64,000 nt of DNA from an uncultured Acidobacteriia bacterium. Lineage in GTDB: Bacteria; Acidobacteriota; Terriglobia; Bryobacterales; Bryobacteraceae. The notes beneath the pieces were generated by a model that saw nothing but the letters and a program-made list of their open reading frames with translations, made no database searches and was not told where the DNA came from. Made by a program: the position numbers and the translations under genes. This document shows positions 26,416-35,082 of the stretch, piece after piece (the stretch's first letter is position 1; every line of letters begins with the position of its first letter). Where the stretch lies: positions 1 to 64,000 of the forward strand of contig CAIYDY010000441.1 of assembly GCA_903925015.1 (NCBI GenBank). The letters are read 5' to 3'.

Positions 26416-27240
26416 ATGCTGCAGCAGATCTACAACAACGACCCCGCCATGACAACGCTCGCATTCGTGCTGCTGGCGTTGTGTGTTCCGTGCGTTGCGG
26501 GCATATTCCTGGATACGCGACAGCTCAACGGCGCACCGGTTTGGATGAAGCCTGGGAAGTTTGCTGTATCGATAGCAATCTATCTGTTGTCAATTGCCTT
26601 CATGCGCGGCTATTTGAGGATCTGGCCGGAGTGGGTCGCGGTGGCGTCCGGGGCGACGACGTGGATGCTACTGCTGGAATGGGTGCTGATCGCGGTGCAA
26701 GCCGGGCGCGGGAAGGCGAGCCACTTCAATGTGGGAAAGCCTTTGGACGCGGCGATTCTTTCGGCGATGGCGGGGGGAATTGCAATTGTTTGGGTGGCGT
26801 CGGTCTTCTACGCCGTGGCCTTGTTTCGGCAGCCGTTCCTCGATCCTGTTCTGGGAACTGCACTCCGATTGGGAATGGTCCTGACAGTCTTGGGCTCGGC
26901 TTCCGGCAGGGCAATGATCGGGCCAACGCCTCTCCAACTGGAAGAAGCGAGCGTCACGGGGCGCTTGGCAGTGGCGGGGGCCCACACGGTCGGGGCTCCC
27001 GACGGTGGGCCTGGCCTGCCGGTTACGAACTGGAGCACCCAGCATGGCGACCTCCGCGTGCCCCACTTTCTGGGGCTGCACGCGATGCAGTTCCTGCTGT
27101 TGGTTGGATGGTGGGCCGGGCGCGCGTTTGCAGCACCGATTGCGGTGCTCCTCTTGGAAGCCTTGGCCGGGGCTTACCTGCTGTTGTTCCTTTCCCTGTT
27201 TCGGCAGGCCCGGCGGGGGATTCCGGTTTGGCGAAGGTAG
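26416..27240 (+). CDS. Uncharacterised polytopic membrane protein, 274 aa
   Basis: About seven hydrophobic segments, e.g. TTLAFVLLALCVPCVAGIFL, FAVSIAIYLLSIAFM, WMLLLEWVLIAVQA, IAIVWVASVFYAVALF and FLLLVGWWAGRAFAAPIAVL. Between the last pairs of helices lie conserved-looking polar motifs (GAHTVGAPDGGPGLPVTNWS; HGDLRVPHFLGLHAMQ) rich in His, suggesting metal or redox chemistry near the membrane surface. I know no assigned function. ATG 26416 has no ribosome-binding site; ATG 26449 is the alternative. The divergent TetR regulator and the palindrome between them suggest that it is inducible. Confidence 0.78.
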   Translation: MLQQIYNNDPAMTTLAFVLLALCVPCVAGIFLDTRQLNGAPVWMKPGKFAVSIAIYLLSIAFMRGYLRIWPEWVAVASGATTWMLLLEWVLIAVQAGRGKASHFNVGKPLDAAILSAMAGGIAIVWVASVFYAVALFRQPFLDPVLGTALRLGMVLTVLGSASGRAMIGPTPLQLEEASVTGRLAVAGAHTVGAPDGGPGLPVTNWSTQHGDLRVPHFLGLHAMQFLLLVGWWAGRAFAAPIAVLLLEALAGAYLLLFLSLFRQARRGIPVWRR

Positions 27241-27243
27241 CCC

Positions 27244-28251
27244 CTACTTGGTGAAGTAGTCGTAAGTCAGCGTCCAGGTAGTTGTCTTGCCGGGATCAAC
27301 CTTAATTTCCAGATAAGGCTCGATGGACATCACGGTGCGGATGGACCAAAGCATGGATCGGCTAACAGGTCGGTCGGCGGTCACGTGGAATCCGGTCCCG
27401 TCGGCCTTGTCGACTCGGAAATCGAAGTCCTTGGTGTCGCTGGAATAGCCTTGGAGGAGCGTGAAGACCCGGTCCTTGCCCTCGACCGGCTTCTTGTAGA
27501 TGAGGTTTTTGGCCTCGATTACCGCTAGATCGTTCTCCAACGGCGCAGGTGTTCCCAGGTTGAAGGCAGCGGTCACCTTGTCACCCGGCTGTGGACCCTT
27601 GCCGTCGACCACCAGGAAATTGTGGTTGTAGCCATTGGCATCAATGGCCTGGGTGCCGATGTTCTTCAAACTGTGCTCCAGCGTCATGCGGGGGGAACCC
27701 TTTGCGAGGCGTACGGTCTTGGTGTAGATGTAGGCATAGCCACCGGGGCCGTGAATCTCCTGGATGAACTGGACGTTGTCCGCATGTTTCCTGATGGTCC
27801 ACTTGCCAGGATCCAGCACCTCGTAGGGCGTGTAGTGGTTGTAGGGTTTGTCGTCCGGTCGCTTGAGCACACCAACGCCGAGCTTGATAAACGTGCCACC
27901 GGGCTTGGCCTGCTCGAATCCGAGCGCCGTGGTGCCTGTGAAATATTCCTCAACGGGGCCGGGTATGGAACTGGCAGCGCCGGTGACGACGTTGGGACCC
28001 TCGTAAATGAAATCGGTGACGGACGGGCGGCTTTCCTGATACCAGGGGCCGTAGAAGTCATGGCCCTTGTACGTAAGGCTGTGGACTACGCCGGACCAGT
28101 CGAAGCGGGTGCCCCGGTAGTATCCAATCTTGGCGTCAGGCAGGTAGATTTTGGCCGTCACCAGGCCATTGGAGATCGTCGCTTCGGGCGGTGTAGCCGC
28201 GTGAACCAAGGCCGCCAAAGCCAAGCCGGATGCAAGAGCATGCCGGAGCAT
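27244..28251 (-). CDS. Exported galactose-mutarotase-like protein
   Basis: 335 residues from ATG 28251, giving a signal peptide (RHALASGLALAALVHA). The rest is beta-rich with the look of an aldose-1-epimerase/galactose-mutarotase-like fold: a repeated Gly/Tyr/Trp pattern (KIGYYRGTRFDWSGVVHSLT; GHDFYGPWYQESRP), a central NGYNHNFLVVDG with conserved-looking His, and a C-terminal PYLEIKVDPGKTTTWTLTYD. The substrate is unknown; a polysaccharide or sugar is likely. It starts 2 nt after the DUF2007 gene stop (TAGGATG), so translational coupling is probable. The fold assignment is by pattern only. Confidence 0.7.
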   Translation of the reverse strand: MLRHALASGLALAALVHAATPPEATISNGLVTAKIYLPDAKIGYYRGTRFDWSGVVHSLTYKGHDFYGPWYQESRPSVTDFIYEGPNVVTGAASSIPGPVEEYFTGTTALGFEQAKPGGTFIKLGVGVLKRPDDKPYNHYTPYEVLDPGKWTIRKHADNVQFIQEIHGPGGYAYIYTKTVRLAKGSPRMTLEHSLKNIGTQAIDANGYNHNFLVVDGKGPQPGDKVTAAFNLGTPAPLENDLAVIEAKNLIYKKPVEGKDRVFTLLQGYSSDTKDFDFRVDKADGTGFHVTADRPVSRSMLWSIRTVMSIEPYLEIKVDPGKTTTWTLTYDYFTK

Positions 28252-28252
28252 C

Positions 28253-28780
28253 CTAGCGATCCTCGCCTTCCGGGTCCTCGTCGGAATCGTCATCCACTGG
28301 ACTGTCTGTAAAGCCGGCCGCCTCGGCTTGGGCGGCAAGTTCCTCTTCGGAAATATCGTCGGCGAGAATTTCCAACGCCGCATCTACTTGGTCGGCCGGT
28401 ACCAGAAGATGGAGAGCTCCGAGCGCGGTTTGCTCGTTGACAAGAAAGGACGGAATTCCGGCAACTTCCAGGAGTCCACGTGCGAGGCGGGCCTCGTCCG
28501 GGTGGGTGTAGGACGCGATGGAGACGACCGCTCCCCGTTCGGATTCACTGGCGGCCGCCGACCCGGCTGCCGTTTCGTCGGATTGAACCTCGGCAGCTTC
28601 CTGCCATGCGGGCTCCGGGCCCGGATCGGCAACTAGACCCGCATCGGGTCGACGCTTGGCAACCTCCTCGTCAAGGCACTGGCGGGCCTCCTCAATCAGG
28701 TCGTTCCGATTGGTGGCGAGGAGGGCCTCGTCTGACAAGAGTGCAAAATGGTGCCGGACGTCTTCGAGATCGATTTTCAC
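28253..28780 (-). CDS. DUF2007-type small acidic protein
   Basis: 175 residues, no signal peptide. The N-terminus (LSDEALLATNRNDLIEEARQ) is helical; the middle is a low-complexity Ala/Glu/Ser linker; residues ~85-140 match the DUF2007 'putative signal-transducing' fold (SYTHPDEARLARGLLEVAGI; ALGALHLLVPADQVDAALEI); the tail is very acidic (DDDSDEDPEGEDR). DUF2007 domains resemble the PII/ACT-type ferredoxin fold, with unknown role. It precedes the mutarotase-like gene in a two-gene transcript. Confidence 0.78.
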   Translation of the reverse strand: MKIDLEDVRHHFALLSDEALLATNRNDLIEEARQCLDEEVAKRRPDAGLVADPGPEPAWQEAAEVQSDETAAGSAAASESERGAVVSIASYTHPDEARLARGLLEVAGIPSFLVNEQTALGALHLLVPADQVDAALEILADDISEEELAAQAEAAGFTDSPVDDDSDEDPEGEDR

Positions 28781-28874
28781 TGGAACCTCCGAGTGGGCTT
28801 AGGTGCTGCCGGATTCAGGGTATCAAACCAGTGCGGATGCGGGGAGGCAGGTGACAGACAGCTTGAAATAGTTC

Positions 28875-28901
28875 GGCCCGGCGAAAAAAATCCGCCGGGC
28901 C
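28875..28901. terminator. GC-rich hairpin downstream of the fasciclin gene
   Basis: GGCCCGGCG and CGCCGGGCC pair perfectly (9 bp) around an A-rich loop. There is no T run after the stem on either strand, so intrinsic termination is uncertain, but its position in the gap between the fasciclin stop (28922) and the DUF2007 start (28780) fits a boundary element. Confidence 0.5.
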
Positions 28902-28921
28902 AGCAATCTGCCTACGAGATA

Positions 28922-29392
28922 TTACTTCTTGGCGGGCGGGAGGATTACCGCGTCGATGACGTGGATGACTCCGTTGTCACAAACGATGTCGGTCTTGACG
29001 ACAGTGGCGCCGTCAACCTTCACGGTGCTGCCCTTGACGGAGATCTTGACGGACTGGCCTTGGACAGTCTTGGCAGTCTTCAGCTTTACAACATCCGCGG
29101 CCATTACCTTGCCGGCAACGACGTGGTAGGTGAGGATGCCCTTGAGCTTCTCGGTGTCCTTGAGGAGAGCTTCGATAGTACCGGCGGGGAGCTTGGCGAA
29201 AGCTTCGTCCGTGGGAGCGAAGACGGTGAACGGGCCGGTGCTCTTGAGGGTATCGACGAGGCCAGCGGCCTTCACGGCGGTGACGAGCGTTTTGAAGTTA
29301 CCCGCCGCCACGGCAGTGTCGACGATGTCGGCAGCCGAAGCGAAGAAGGTGGAAGAAAGCGCGAGGGCAATGAGGGACAGGGTACGTTTCAT
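28922..29392 (-). CDS. Exported fasciclin (FAS1) domain protein
   Basis: 156 residues from ATG 29392, with AAGGAAAC just upstream. The signal peptide [20 protein letters not shown] is followed by one complete FAS1 domain: [21 protein letters not shown]1 motif [17 protein letters not shown], the YH motif in [15 protein letters not shown], and H2 [16 protein letters not shown]. Single-FAS1 secreted proteins are related to MPT70 and mediate adhesion or matrix contacts. It is divergent from hpnA across a 124-bp gap. Confidence 0.94.
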   Translation of the reverse strand: MKRTLSLIALALSSTFFASAADIVDTAVAAGNFKTLVTAVKAAGLVDTLKSTGPFTVFAPTDEAFAKLPAGTIEALLKDTEKLKGILTYHVVAGKVMAADVVKLKTAKTVQGQSVKISVKGSTVKVDGATVVKTDIVCDNGVIHVIDAVILPPAKK

Positions 29393-29516
29393 GTTTCCTT
29401 GAGTTAGAGAGGTATCTCTATCACGGCAGATGCCGGGATTTCGGGGGGGATCTATATTTATCGCGGGCCAGCGACAACGGGAATCCGCGGGCAGCGCGGT
29501 AAACTGGAGGGAGTCG

Positions 29517-30482
29517 ATGAAGCCCACACTTGTCACAGGCGCCTCGGGCTTTGTCGGTTGGCACGTCGCGAGGTTGTTGCTGGAGCGCGGTCACAAGGTG
29601 CGGGCGCTGGTGCGAACTGCGTCGGCGGTGCCCGGGTTGGAAGTGGAGAAGGTCACCGGCGACTTGCGGGATGCCGACTCTCTGCGGCGGGCGGCTACCG
29701 GCTGCGGCGTTGTTTACCACGTTGCTGCGGACTACCGGCTGTGGTCCAAGAACCCAAAAGACCTGTACGATTCGAATGTGGAAGGGACGCGCAATCTGCT
29801 GGGTGCAGCCCGCAGTGCGGGTGTCGACCGGGTGGTCTATACGAGTACGGTCGGTTGCATCGGGCTCCCCAAGGACGGTTTGGGCGACGAGGACCAGCCG
29901 GTATCCATAGATTCCATGTCGGGAGACTACAAGAGGTCGAAATTTTTGGCCGAGCAGGTGGCTCTGGGGTATGCGCGAACTGGGTTTCCGGTCGTAATCG
30001 TGAATCCGACGGCACCGATGGGCGACCACGATTTCAAACCCACCCCGACTGGGCAAATAGTGAAGGACTTCCTAGCCGGGGCAATGCCAGCATACATCGA
30101 CACTGGATTGAACGTCGTCAACGTCAGGGATGTGGCGATGGGGCATTTGCTGGCTTGCGAGCGGGGCTTGGTCGGAGAAAGATATATCCTGGGTTCGGAA
30201 AACATGACGCTCGGGGGTATCCTACTGGAATTGGCTGCTCAAACTGGCCGGAAGGCTCCCGGCGTCCGATTGCCCTACTTTGTGGCGTGGACGGCGGGTG
30301 TCGTGACGACTGGCTTGGCGCATCTGACTGGCATTCCACCGAGGGCGCCGATGGAAGCAGTCCGCATGGCGAAGAAGAAAATGTGGGTCACGCATGCGAA
30401 GGCGGCGCGGGAACTTGGGTATGAGCCCGGTCCAGCCAATGCCGCATTGACGGACGCCATCGGCTGGTTCCAGACCCGATGA
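29517..30482 (+). CDS. hpnA: Hopanoid-associated sugar epimerase-like SDR
   Basis: 321 residues from ATG 29517 (GGAGGG upstream). Rossmann motif [20 protein letters not shown], conserved [24 protein letters not shown], and the catalytic YxxxK in [13 protein letters not shown] followed by [18 protein letters not shown], which is typical of HpnA. HpnA is an extended SDR found in hopanoid loci with an unresolved substrate. It starts the operon; its stop overlaps the next start (ATGA, 30479-30482). Confidence 0.9.
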   Translation: MKPTLVTGASGFVGWHVARLLLERGHKVRALVRTASAVPGLEVEKVTGDLRDADSLRRAATGCGVVYHVAADYRLWSKNPKDLYDSNVEGTRNLLGAARSAGVDRVVYTSTVGCIGLPKDGLGDEDQPVSIDSMSGDYKRSKFLAEQVALGYARTGFPVVIVNPTAPMGDHDFKPTPTGQIVKDFLAGAMPAYIDTGLNVVNVRDVAMGHLLACERGLVGERYILGSENMTLGGILLELAAQTGRKAPGVRLPYFVAWTAGVVTTGLAHLTGIPPRAPMEAVRMAKKKMWVTHAKAARELGYEPGPANAALTDAIGWFQTR

Positions 30483-31162
30483 AACCGTTGTTGTTTCTTG
30501 CGGCGGATCCGCGCGAGTGCACGCAGTTCCTCCAACATTGGGCAAAGGTGGAGCCGGTGAATCTGCCAGTCCACTGGGCCCGGCGCGGCATATGGAAATC
30601 CCGTGCGGTTATCGCGATTGCCAACGGGGCGGGTCCGGAGCGGGCGCGGATGGCGGTGGAAGCCGCTGCGGGTGCGTTCGGCTTGAGCGGTGTGTGCAAT
30701 ATCGGCTTCTGTGGGGCCTTGGATACCGCGTTGGGAATTGGCGATATCTTTGTGGCGACGGACGTCAATGGTTTGCCGACGCTGTTGCCGGGAAGCTATC
30801 CGCAATCAAAGTCCGGGGCCCTCGCCTCCATTCCCCGGATTGCGCAGACCGCTCGCGAGAAAGCCAAATTGCGGTCGACAGGTGCTTGGGTCGTGGAAAT
30901 GGAAGCTGCCGGGGCATTGCGTGCGGCGGTCGAATTGGGTATGGGATTCTACTGTATTCGGGCTGTGAGCGACCTTGCCGAAGAGGATTTCTCGATAGAT
31001 TTTAACCATTTCCTTATGCCGGACGGACAGTTCGACATTTTCCGCATGGTGTGCACCTCCTTGACGCAGCCAAAGTGCTTTCGGGAGCTGATTCGTCTAT
31101 CCAAACGGACACGGGCTGCATCAATAAACCTTGGAGAGTTTCTTGACCACTGCGATTTCTGA
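30479..31162 (+). CDS. hpnG: Hopanoid-associated phosphorylase HpnG (adenosylhopane nucleoside phosphorylase)
   Basis: 227 residues of the nucleoside-phosphorylase/MTA-SAH nucleosidase fold: an N-terminal GAGPERARMAVEAA, NIGFCGALDTALGIGDIFVA, the purine-binding VVEMEAAGALRAA and the catalytic Asp region CIRAVSDLAEEDFS. In characterised systems HpnG removes adenine from adenosylhopane to give a ribosyl-type hopane on the way to bacteriohopanetetrol. It is coupled to hpnA by a 4-nt overlap and to the following dehydrogenase by about 20 nt. hpnH, which supplies adenosylhopane, is not in the window. Confidence 0.88.
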   Translation: MKPLLFLAADPRECTQFLQHWAKVEPVNLPVHWARRGIWKSRAVIAIANGAGPERARMAVEAAAGAFGLSGVCNIGFCGALDTALGIGDIFVATDVNGLPTLLPGSYPQSKSGALASIPRIAQTAREKAKLRSTGAWVVEMEAAGALRAAVELGMGFYCIRAVSDLAEEDFSIDFNHFLMPDGQFDIFRMVCTSLTQPKCFRELIRLSKRTRAASINLGEFLDHCDF

Positions 31163-32249
31163 ATCCCTGCCCGACGTGATGCGGGCCGCCGTCTATCGTG
31201 GATCGAGCGTTGTCTCGGTCGACGAGGTCCCGACGCCGGAGATCGGGGCCGGGGAAATCCTAATCCGCGTGGAGGCGTGCGGCGTCTGCCACACGGACCT
31301 CAAGAAGATCGAATACGACCTGCTGCCTCCGCCCCGAATCTACGGGCATGAAACTGCCGGAATTGTGGCCAAGGTGGGCAGCGCGGTTACGAAGTACGTA
31401 CCCGGTGACAGGGTCATCGTTTTCCACCACATCCCCTGCGGCAGCTGTTTTTATTGCCAGCGGACGCTCTACGCACAATGCCCGGTCTATAAGAAGGTCG
31501 GCGTCACGGCGGGCTTCGAGCCGGCTGGCGGTGGCTTCGCGCAGTATGTGCGGGTGATGGATTGGATCGTGGAGCGCGGAATTGAGAAGATCCCGGCAGG
31601 GGTATCGTTTGACACGGCCGCCTTCGTGGAGCCTGTAAACACGTGCCTCAAAGCGGTGAAGCAGTGCGATCCGCAGCCGGACGATGTGGTGTTGGTCCAA
31701 GGCCAAGGGCCGATCGGTCTGATTTTCACGATGCTCTTGAAGTTGCGGGGTTGCACAATTGTCACCACGGACACGATAGCCACGAGGCTCGAATTATCGC
31801 GGGAGGCAGGTGCCCATTTCGCGCTGGATCCGCGGACCACGGACGTTGGTGCCAAGCTGAAAGAGCTTACGGAGGGCCGCGGCGCGGACATGGTGTTCGT
31901 GGCTACGGCTGTAAAGGGTCTGGTGGAGGAGGCTGTCCGCTCGACGCGGCCGGGCGCTAAGATCATGTTGTTCGCGCAAACTTCCGACAAGGAACGGATC
32001 GAACTTTCGGGTGCCAGCATTTGCGTCGGCGAACGAATGCTGCTGGGATCCTACAGCGCGTCAGTTGATATCCAGGCTGAGGGAGCGGAATTGGTGTTCA
32101 GCGGGAACTTGCCGGTGCACCTGCTCGTCTCACATCGCGTACCACTTGATAAGATCGAGCTTGCGTTTCGTCTCGCGACCCATCCAGGTGATTTTCCGGA
32201 AGAGAGCCCATTGAAGGTGATCGTATACCCGCAGGAGCGCCAGGCGTGA
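31143..32249 (+). CDS. Zinc-dependent medium-chain dehydrogenase 1 in the hopanoid operon
   Basis: 368 residues. TTG 31143 is favoured because GGAGAG is 7 nt upstream; TTG 31131 and ATG 31179 are alternatives. Catalytic zinc ligands are in EACGVCHTDLKK and YGHETAGIV, structural zinc cysteines in CGSCFYCQRTLYAQC, and the cofactor fold around VVLVQGQGPIGLIFTMLLK. This is a complete alcohol/polyol-type MDR. It is not a standard hpn family member, but overlaps hpnG and the next gene (GTGA), so it is firmly inside the operon. Reduction of the ribosyl/aldehyde hopane side chain is one possible role. Confidence 0.86.
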   Translation: MTTAISESLPDVMRAAVYRGSSVVSVDEVPTPEIGAGEILIRVEACGVCHTDLKKIEYDLLPPPRIYGHETAGIVAKVGSAVTKYVPGDRVIVFHHIPCGSCFYCQRTLYAQCPVYKKVGVTAGFEPAGGGFAQYVRVMDWIVERGIEKIPAGVSFDTAAFVEPVNTCLKAVKQCDPQPDDVVLVQGQGPIGLIFTMLLKLRGCTIVTTDTIATRLELSREAGAHFALDPRTTDVGAKLKELTEGRGADMVFVATAVKGLVEEAVRSTRPGAKIMLFAQTSDKERIELSGASICVGERMLLGSYSASVDIQAEGAELVFSGNLPVHLLVSHRVPLDKIELAFRLATHPGDFPEESPLKVIVYPQERQA

Positions 32250-33325
32250 GCCTCAAGGACAACACGCTCGCCACGTCGATGTTGGCAAACGACACGATGC
32301 TTGCCGCCGTGCTCTACGGCAAAGAGCATGTCGTGGTGGAGCGTGTGCCGGTTCCCGATGTGGGTCCGGACGACATGCTGGTGCGGGTGCGGGCGGCTCT
32401 CACGTGCGGGACCGACCTGAAGGTATTCCTGCGCGGCTACCACGCGCGGATGATCATGCCGCCGGCGCTGTTCGGACACGAACTCGCTGGTGACGTGGTT
32501 GCGGTTGGGAGCCGGGTCAAAGGTTTTGAAATCGGGCAGAGGATCGTTGCAGCGAATTCCGCGCCCTGCCTTCGGTGCTTCTACTGTCGGCGCGGTCGGG
32601 TCAATCTTTGCGAAGACTTGCTGTTCAACAACGGCGCGTACGCGGAGTATATTCGGATCCCGTCCCGAATCGTCCGTCTGAACACATACATCATCCCCCC
32701 GCATCTGGATTATAGGGATGCCGCGCTGGCCGAACCGTTGGCATGTGTGGTGAAGGGGATTGAGGACACCGAATTGCGACCGGGCGACACGGTTGCGGTG
32801 ATCGGCGTGGGTCCGATTGGATCGATGTTCATCCGCTTGGCGAAATTGCGGGGGGCGCGGGTCATCGCGGTTGGCCGCCGTCGTTCCAAGGTGGAACAGG
32901 CGATGAAGCTGGGGGCGGACCGCTGCGTGGCGACCGAGGAAGTTGGCAATCCGGTGGCTGCGGTGCGCGAGTTGACCGGCGGGCATGGTGCCGATATTGT
33001 GATTGAGGCTGTGGGCAAGCCCGAGACTTGGAACTGGTCCGTTGAAATGCTGCGGCGCGGTGGCACTGTCAATTTCTTTGGCGGTCCTCCGAGCGGTACG
33101 CGGGTTGAGCTGGACACAAACCTGCTGCACTATTCGGAAATTACCTGCAAGGCGAGCTTCCACCACACTCCGGCGACGATGCGGGAGGCGTTGGACATCA
33201 TCGCGAGTGGCGGAATTTCCGCCCGCGATTTTGTGGATGCCGAGGACTCCCTCGAAAACCTGTCTTCCGTTCTCTTCCGTTTGGCGGAAGGCGCGGGCAC
33301 GCTGAAGACGGCGATCATTCCCTAA
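32246..33325 (+). CDS. Zinc-dependent medium-chain dehydrogenase 2 in the hopanoid operon
   Basis: 359 residues from GTG 32246, which overlaps the previous stop. Catalytic zinc: TCGTDLK and FGHELAGDV; structural zinc: CLRCFYCRRGRVNLC; cofactor fold AVIGVGPIGSMFIRLAKLRG with GRRRSK after the second strand, suggesting preference for a phosphorylated cofactor, although this is only a guess. It resembles sorbitol/threonine-dehydrogenase-type MDRs. Its sequence is clearly diverged from the preceding dehydrogenase, so they are neither recent duplicates nor likely to be redundant. hpnC begins 4 nt downstream. Confidence 0.86.
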   Translation: MSLKDNTLATSMLANDTMLAAVLYGKEHVVVERVPVPDVGPDDMLVRVRAALTCGTDLKVFLRGYHARMIMPPALFGHELAGDVVAVGSRVKGFEIGQRIVAANSAPCLRCFYCRRGRVNLCEDLLFNNGAYAEYIRIPSRIVRLNTYIIPPHLDYRDAALAEPLACVVKGIEDTELRPGDTVAVIGVGPIGSMFIRLAKLRGARVIAVGRRRSKVEQAMKLGADRCVATEEVGNPVAAVRELTGGHGADIVIEAVGKPETWNWSVEMLRRGGTVNFFGGPPSGTRVELDTNLLHYSEITCKASFHHTPATMREALDIIASGGISARDFVDAEDSLENLSSVLFRLAEGAGTLKTAIIP

Positions 33326-33329
33326 ACGC

Positions 33330-34235
33330 ATGCATTTGAGTCCCCGCGATTTCGTCGGCAGCCGTGAGGCGATGTCGCGTACTTGGACTTTTCGAGAGTC
33401 CGAAGCGTACACGAAATGGGTGGCTACGGGGCACTACGAAAATTTTCACGTGGTGAGCTTCCTGCTGCCGCCGCGGCTGCACCAGGACTTCTTCAACGTC
33501 TACGCATACTGCCGCTGGGCGGACGACTTGGGTGATGAAATAGGGGATCCTGTCCAGAGCTTGCGCCTCCTGAACTGGTGGTCGACTGAGTTGGACCAGA
33601 TGTATGCGGGCGAGGCGTCCCATCCGGTATTCATCGCGCTGCGTGCCACGGTAGCGAAGTACGGGATGCCCAAACAGCCGTTCGCCGACCTGATCAGCGC
33701 GTTTATCCAGGACCAGACTCTGACACGCTACGCCGATTGGGATGGCGTTCTGAATTATTGCGTGCGATCGGCCAATCCGGTAGGCCGCTTGGTGTTGTAT
33801 CTGTGCGGCTACACGGACGCCGAGCGGCAACGGCTGTCGGACGCAACTTGTACCGGCTTGCAGTTGGCCAATTTCTGGCAGGATGTGACGGTTGACCAGG
33901 AAAAAGACCGTGTCTACCTGCCCTTGGACTTGCTGGCACGTCATGGCTACACGGTCGAAGACCTTTTTGCGCGGAGATTTGACGAGCGGTTCCGGGGTGT
34001 AATGCGGGATGCGGTGGAGAAGGCACGGGGATTCTTCGAGACCGGCCTGCCACTGCCGCGCATGGTGGACCGTCGGCTGGCTGTCGATTTGGAATTGTTC
34101 AGCCGGGGCGGCATGAAGGTTTTGGAGAAAATTGAAAGCCTGGGCTACGACGTACTTTCGCAGCGCCCGAAGGTTACGAAGGTGGAACGGGCCGGACTCT
34201 TGCTCTCCACCTTGGCCAGGGTGGCGTTCCGGTGA
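33330..34235 (+). CDS. hpnC: Hydroxysqualene synthase HpnC
   Basis: 301 residues of the trans-isoprenyl diphosphate synthase fold. The family's ENFHVVSFLLPPRLHQDF precedes the first Asp-rich motif YAYCRWADDLGDE, and the second is LANFWQDVTVDQEKDR. In the HpnCDE route HpnC converts presqualene diphosphate to hydroxysqualene. The start at ATG 33330 is 4 nt after the dehydrogenase stop; ATG 33372 (MSRTW) is an alternative. It is coupled to hpnD by GTGA. Confidence 0.93.
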   Translation: MHLSPRDFVGSREAMSRTWTFRESEAYTKWVATGHYENFHVVSFLLPPRLHQDFFNVYAYCRWADDLGDEIGDPVQSLRLLNWWSTELDQMYAGEASHPVFIALRATVAKYGMPKQPFADLISAFIQDQTLTRYADWDGVLNYCVRSANPVGRLVLYLCGYTDAERQRLSDATCTGLQLANFWQDVTVDQEKDRVYLPLDLLARHGYTVEDLFARRFDERFRGVMRDAVEKARGFFETGLPLPRMVDRRLAVDLELFSRGGMKVLEKIESLGYDVLSQRPKVTKVERAGLLLSTLARVAFR

Positions 34236-35074
34236 CCGATTTAGCCGCAAGCTACGCCCATTGCCGGGCTGTGGCGAAATCGCGTGCAAAGAATTTCTAC
34301 TACTCCTTTGTGCTGCTGGATGACGACCGGCGCAACGCCATGTGCGCCATATATGCGTTCATGCGCTACTGCGACGATCTGAGCGACGAGCCGGGCGCGA
34401 CACGCACCGCGATGGAACGCTGGCGGGCCGAGCTTTCCGAAGCGCTGGCGGGACGATCAGGCAACAGTCCGGTGTGGCCCGGGTTCCTGGACGCCGTGCG
34501 ACGCTACGGCATTCCCCACCAGTACTTCCACGACATGATCGACGGTGTTACCTCGGACTTGGAACCACAAGTTGTGGCAACCTTCGATGAATTGTACCGG
34601 TATTGCTACCGGGTCGCGTCCGTGGTGGGGCTGACAACGGTGCACATCTTCGGCTTCACGTCGCCCGATGCGTTGGTTTTGGCTGAGAAATGCGGGATTG
34701 CATTCCAGCTGACCAATATCCTTCGGGATGTGCGGGAGGATTGCGAGCTGGGTCGGCAATACTTGCCCACGGAGGATCTGAAGAGGTTCGGTCTAACGGC
34801 GTCGGAGTTGGTGGTAGGTGGTCGCAGCGAGAAGTTTGCGGCTCTGATGGAGTTTGAGTTGGAGCGGGCGAAGGGGTATTACGATGAGTCGGCTCCGCTG
34901 CTGGGGATGATCGTGCCTGAATCGCGGGCGTCGTTGTGGGCCCTGATCACGATTTATTCGAGCCTGCGGGACAAGATCGCGGAGTCGCCCACCGATGTGC
35001 TGGGCGGGCGGGTTACGTTATCCACGATGGAGAAGATCCTCATCGTGCTGCGGGCGTTTTCCGGGTTGATGTAG
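34232..35074 (+). CDS. hpnD: Presqualene diphosphate synthase HpnD
   Basis: 280 residues from GTG 34232, overlapping the hpnC stop by 4 nt. Motifs: KNFYYSFVLLDDDRRNAM, first Asp-rich YAFMRYCDDLSDE, second QLTNILRDVREDCELGR, both intact. It condenses two farnesyl diphosphates to presqualene diphosphate, the substrate of HpnC. HpnE (hydroxysqualene to squalene) and squalene-hopene cyclase, which often follow, are absent: the next gene is on the opposite strand. The two remaining steps must be encoded elsewhere in the genome. Confidence 0.93.
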   Translation: MTDLAASYAHCRAVAKSRAKNFYYSFVLLDDDRRNAMCAIYAFMRYCDDLSDEPGATRTAMERWRAELSEALAGRSGNSPVWPGFLDAVRRYGIPHQYFHDMIDGVTSDLEPQVVATFDELYRYCYRVASVVGLTTVHIFGFTSPDALVLAEKCGIAFQLTNILRDVREDCELGRQYLPTEDLKRFGLTASELVVGGRSEKFAALMEFELERAKGYYDESAPLLGMIVPESRASLWALITIYSSLRDKIAESPTDVLGGRVTLSTMEKILIVLRAFSGLM

Positions 35075-35082
35075 CCGCTGAA

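Noticed and set aside
26415-26418. CATG giving overlapping ATGs for the TetR gene and membrane protein
   Set aside because: CATG is self-complementary, so this is automatic; an ATG 26417 start for TetR would put the operator inside the gene, and the conserved TetR N-terminus fits TTG 26354.
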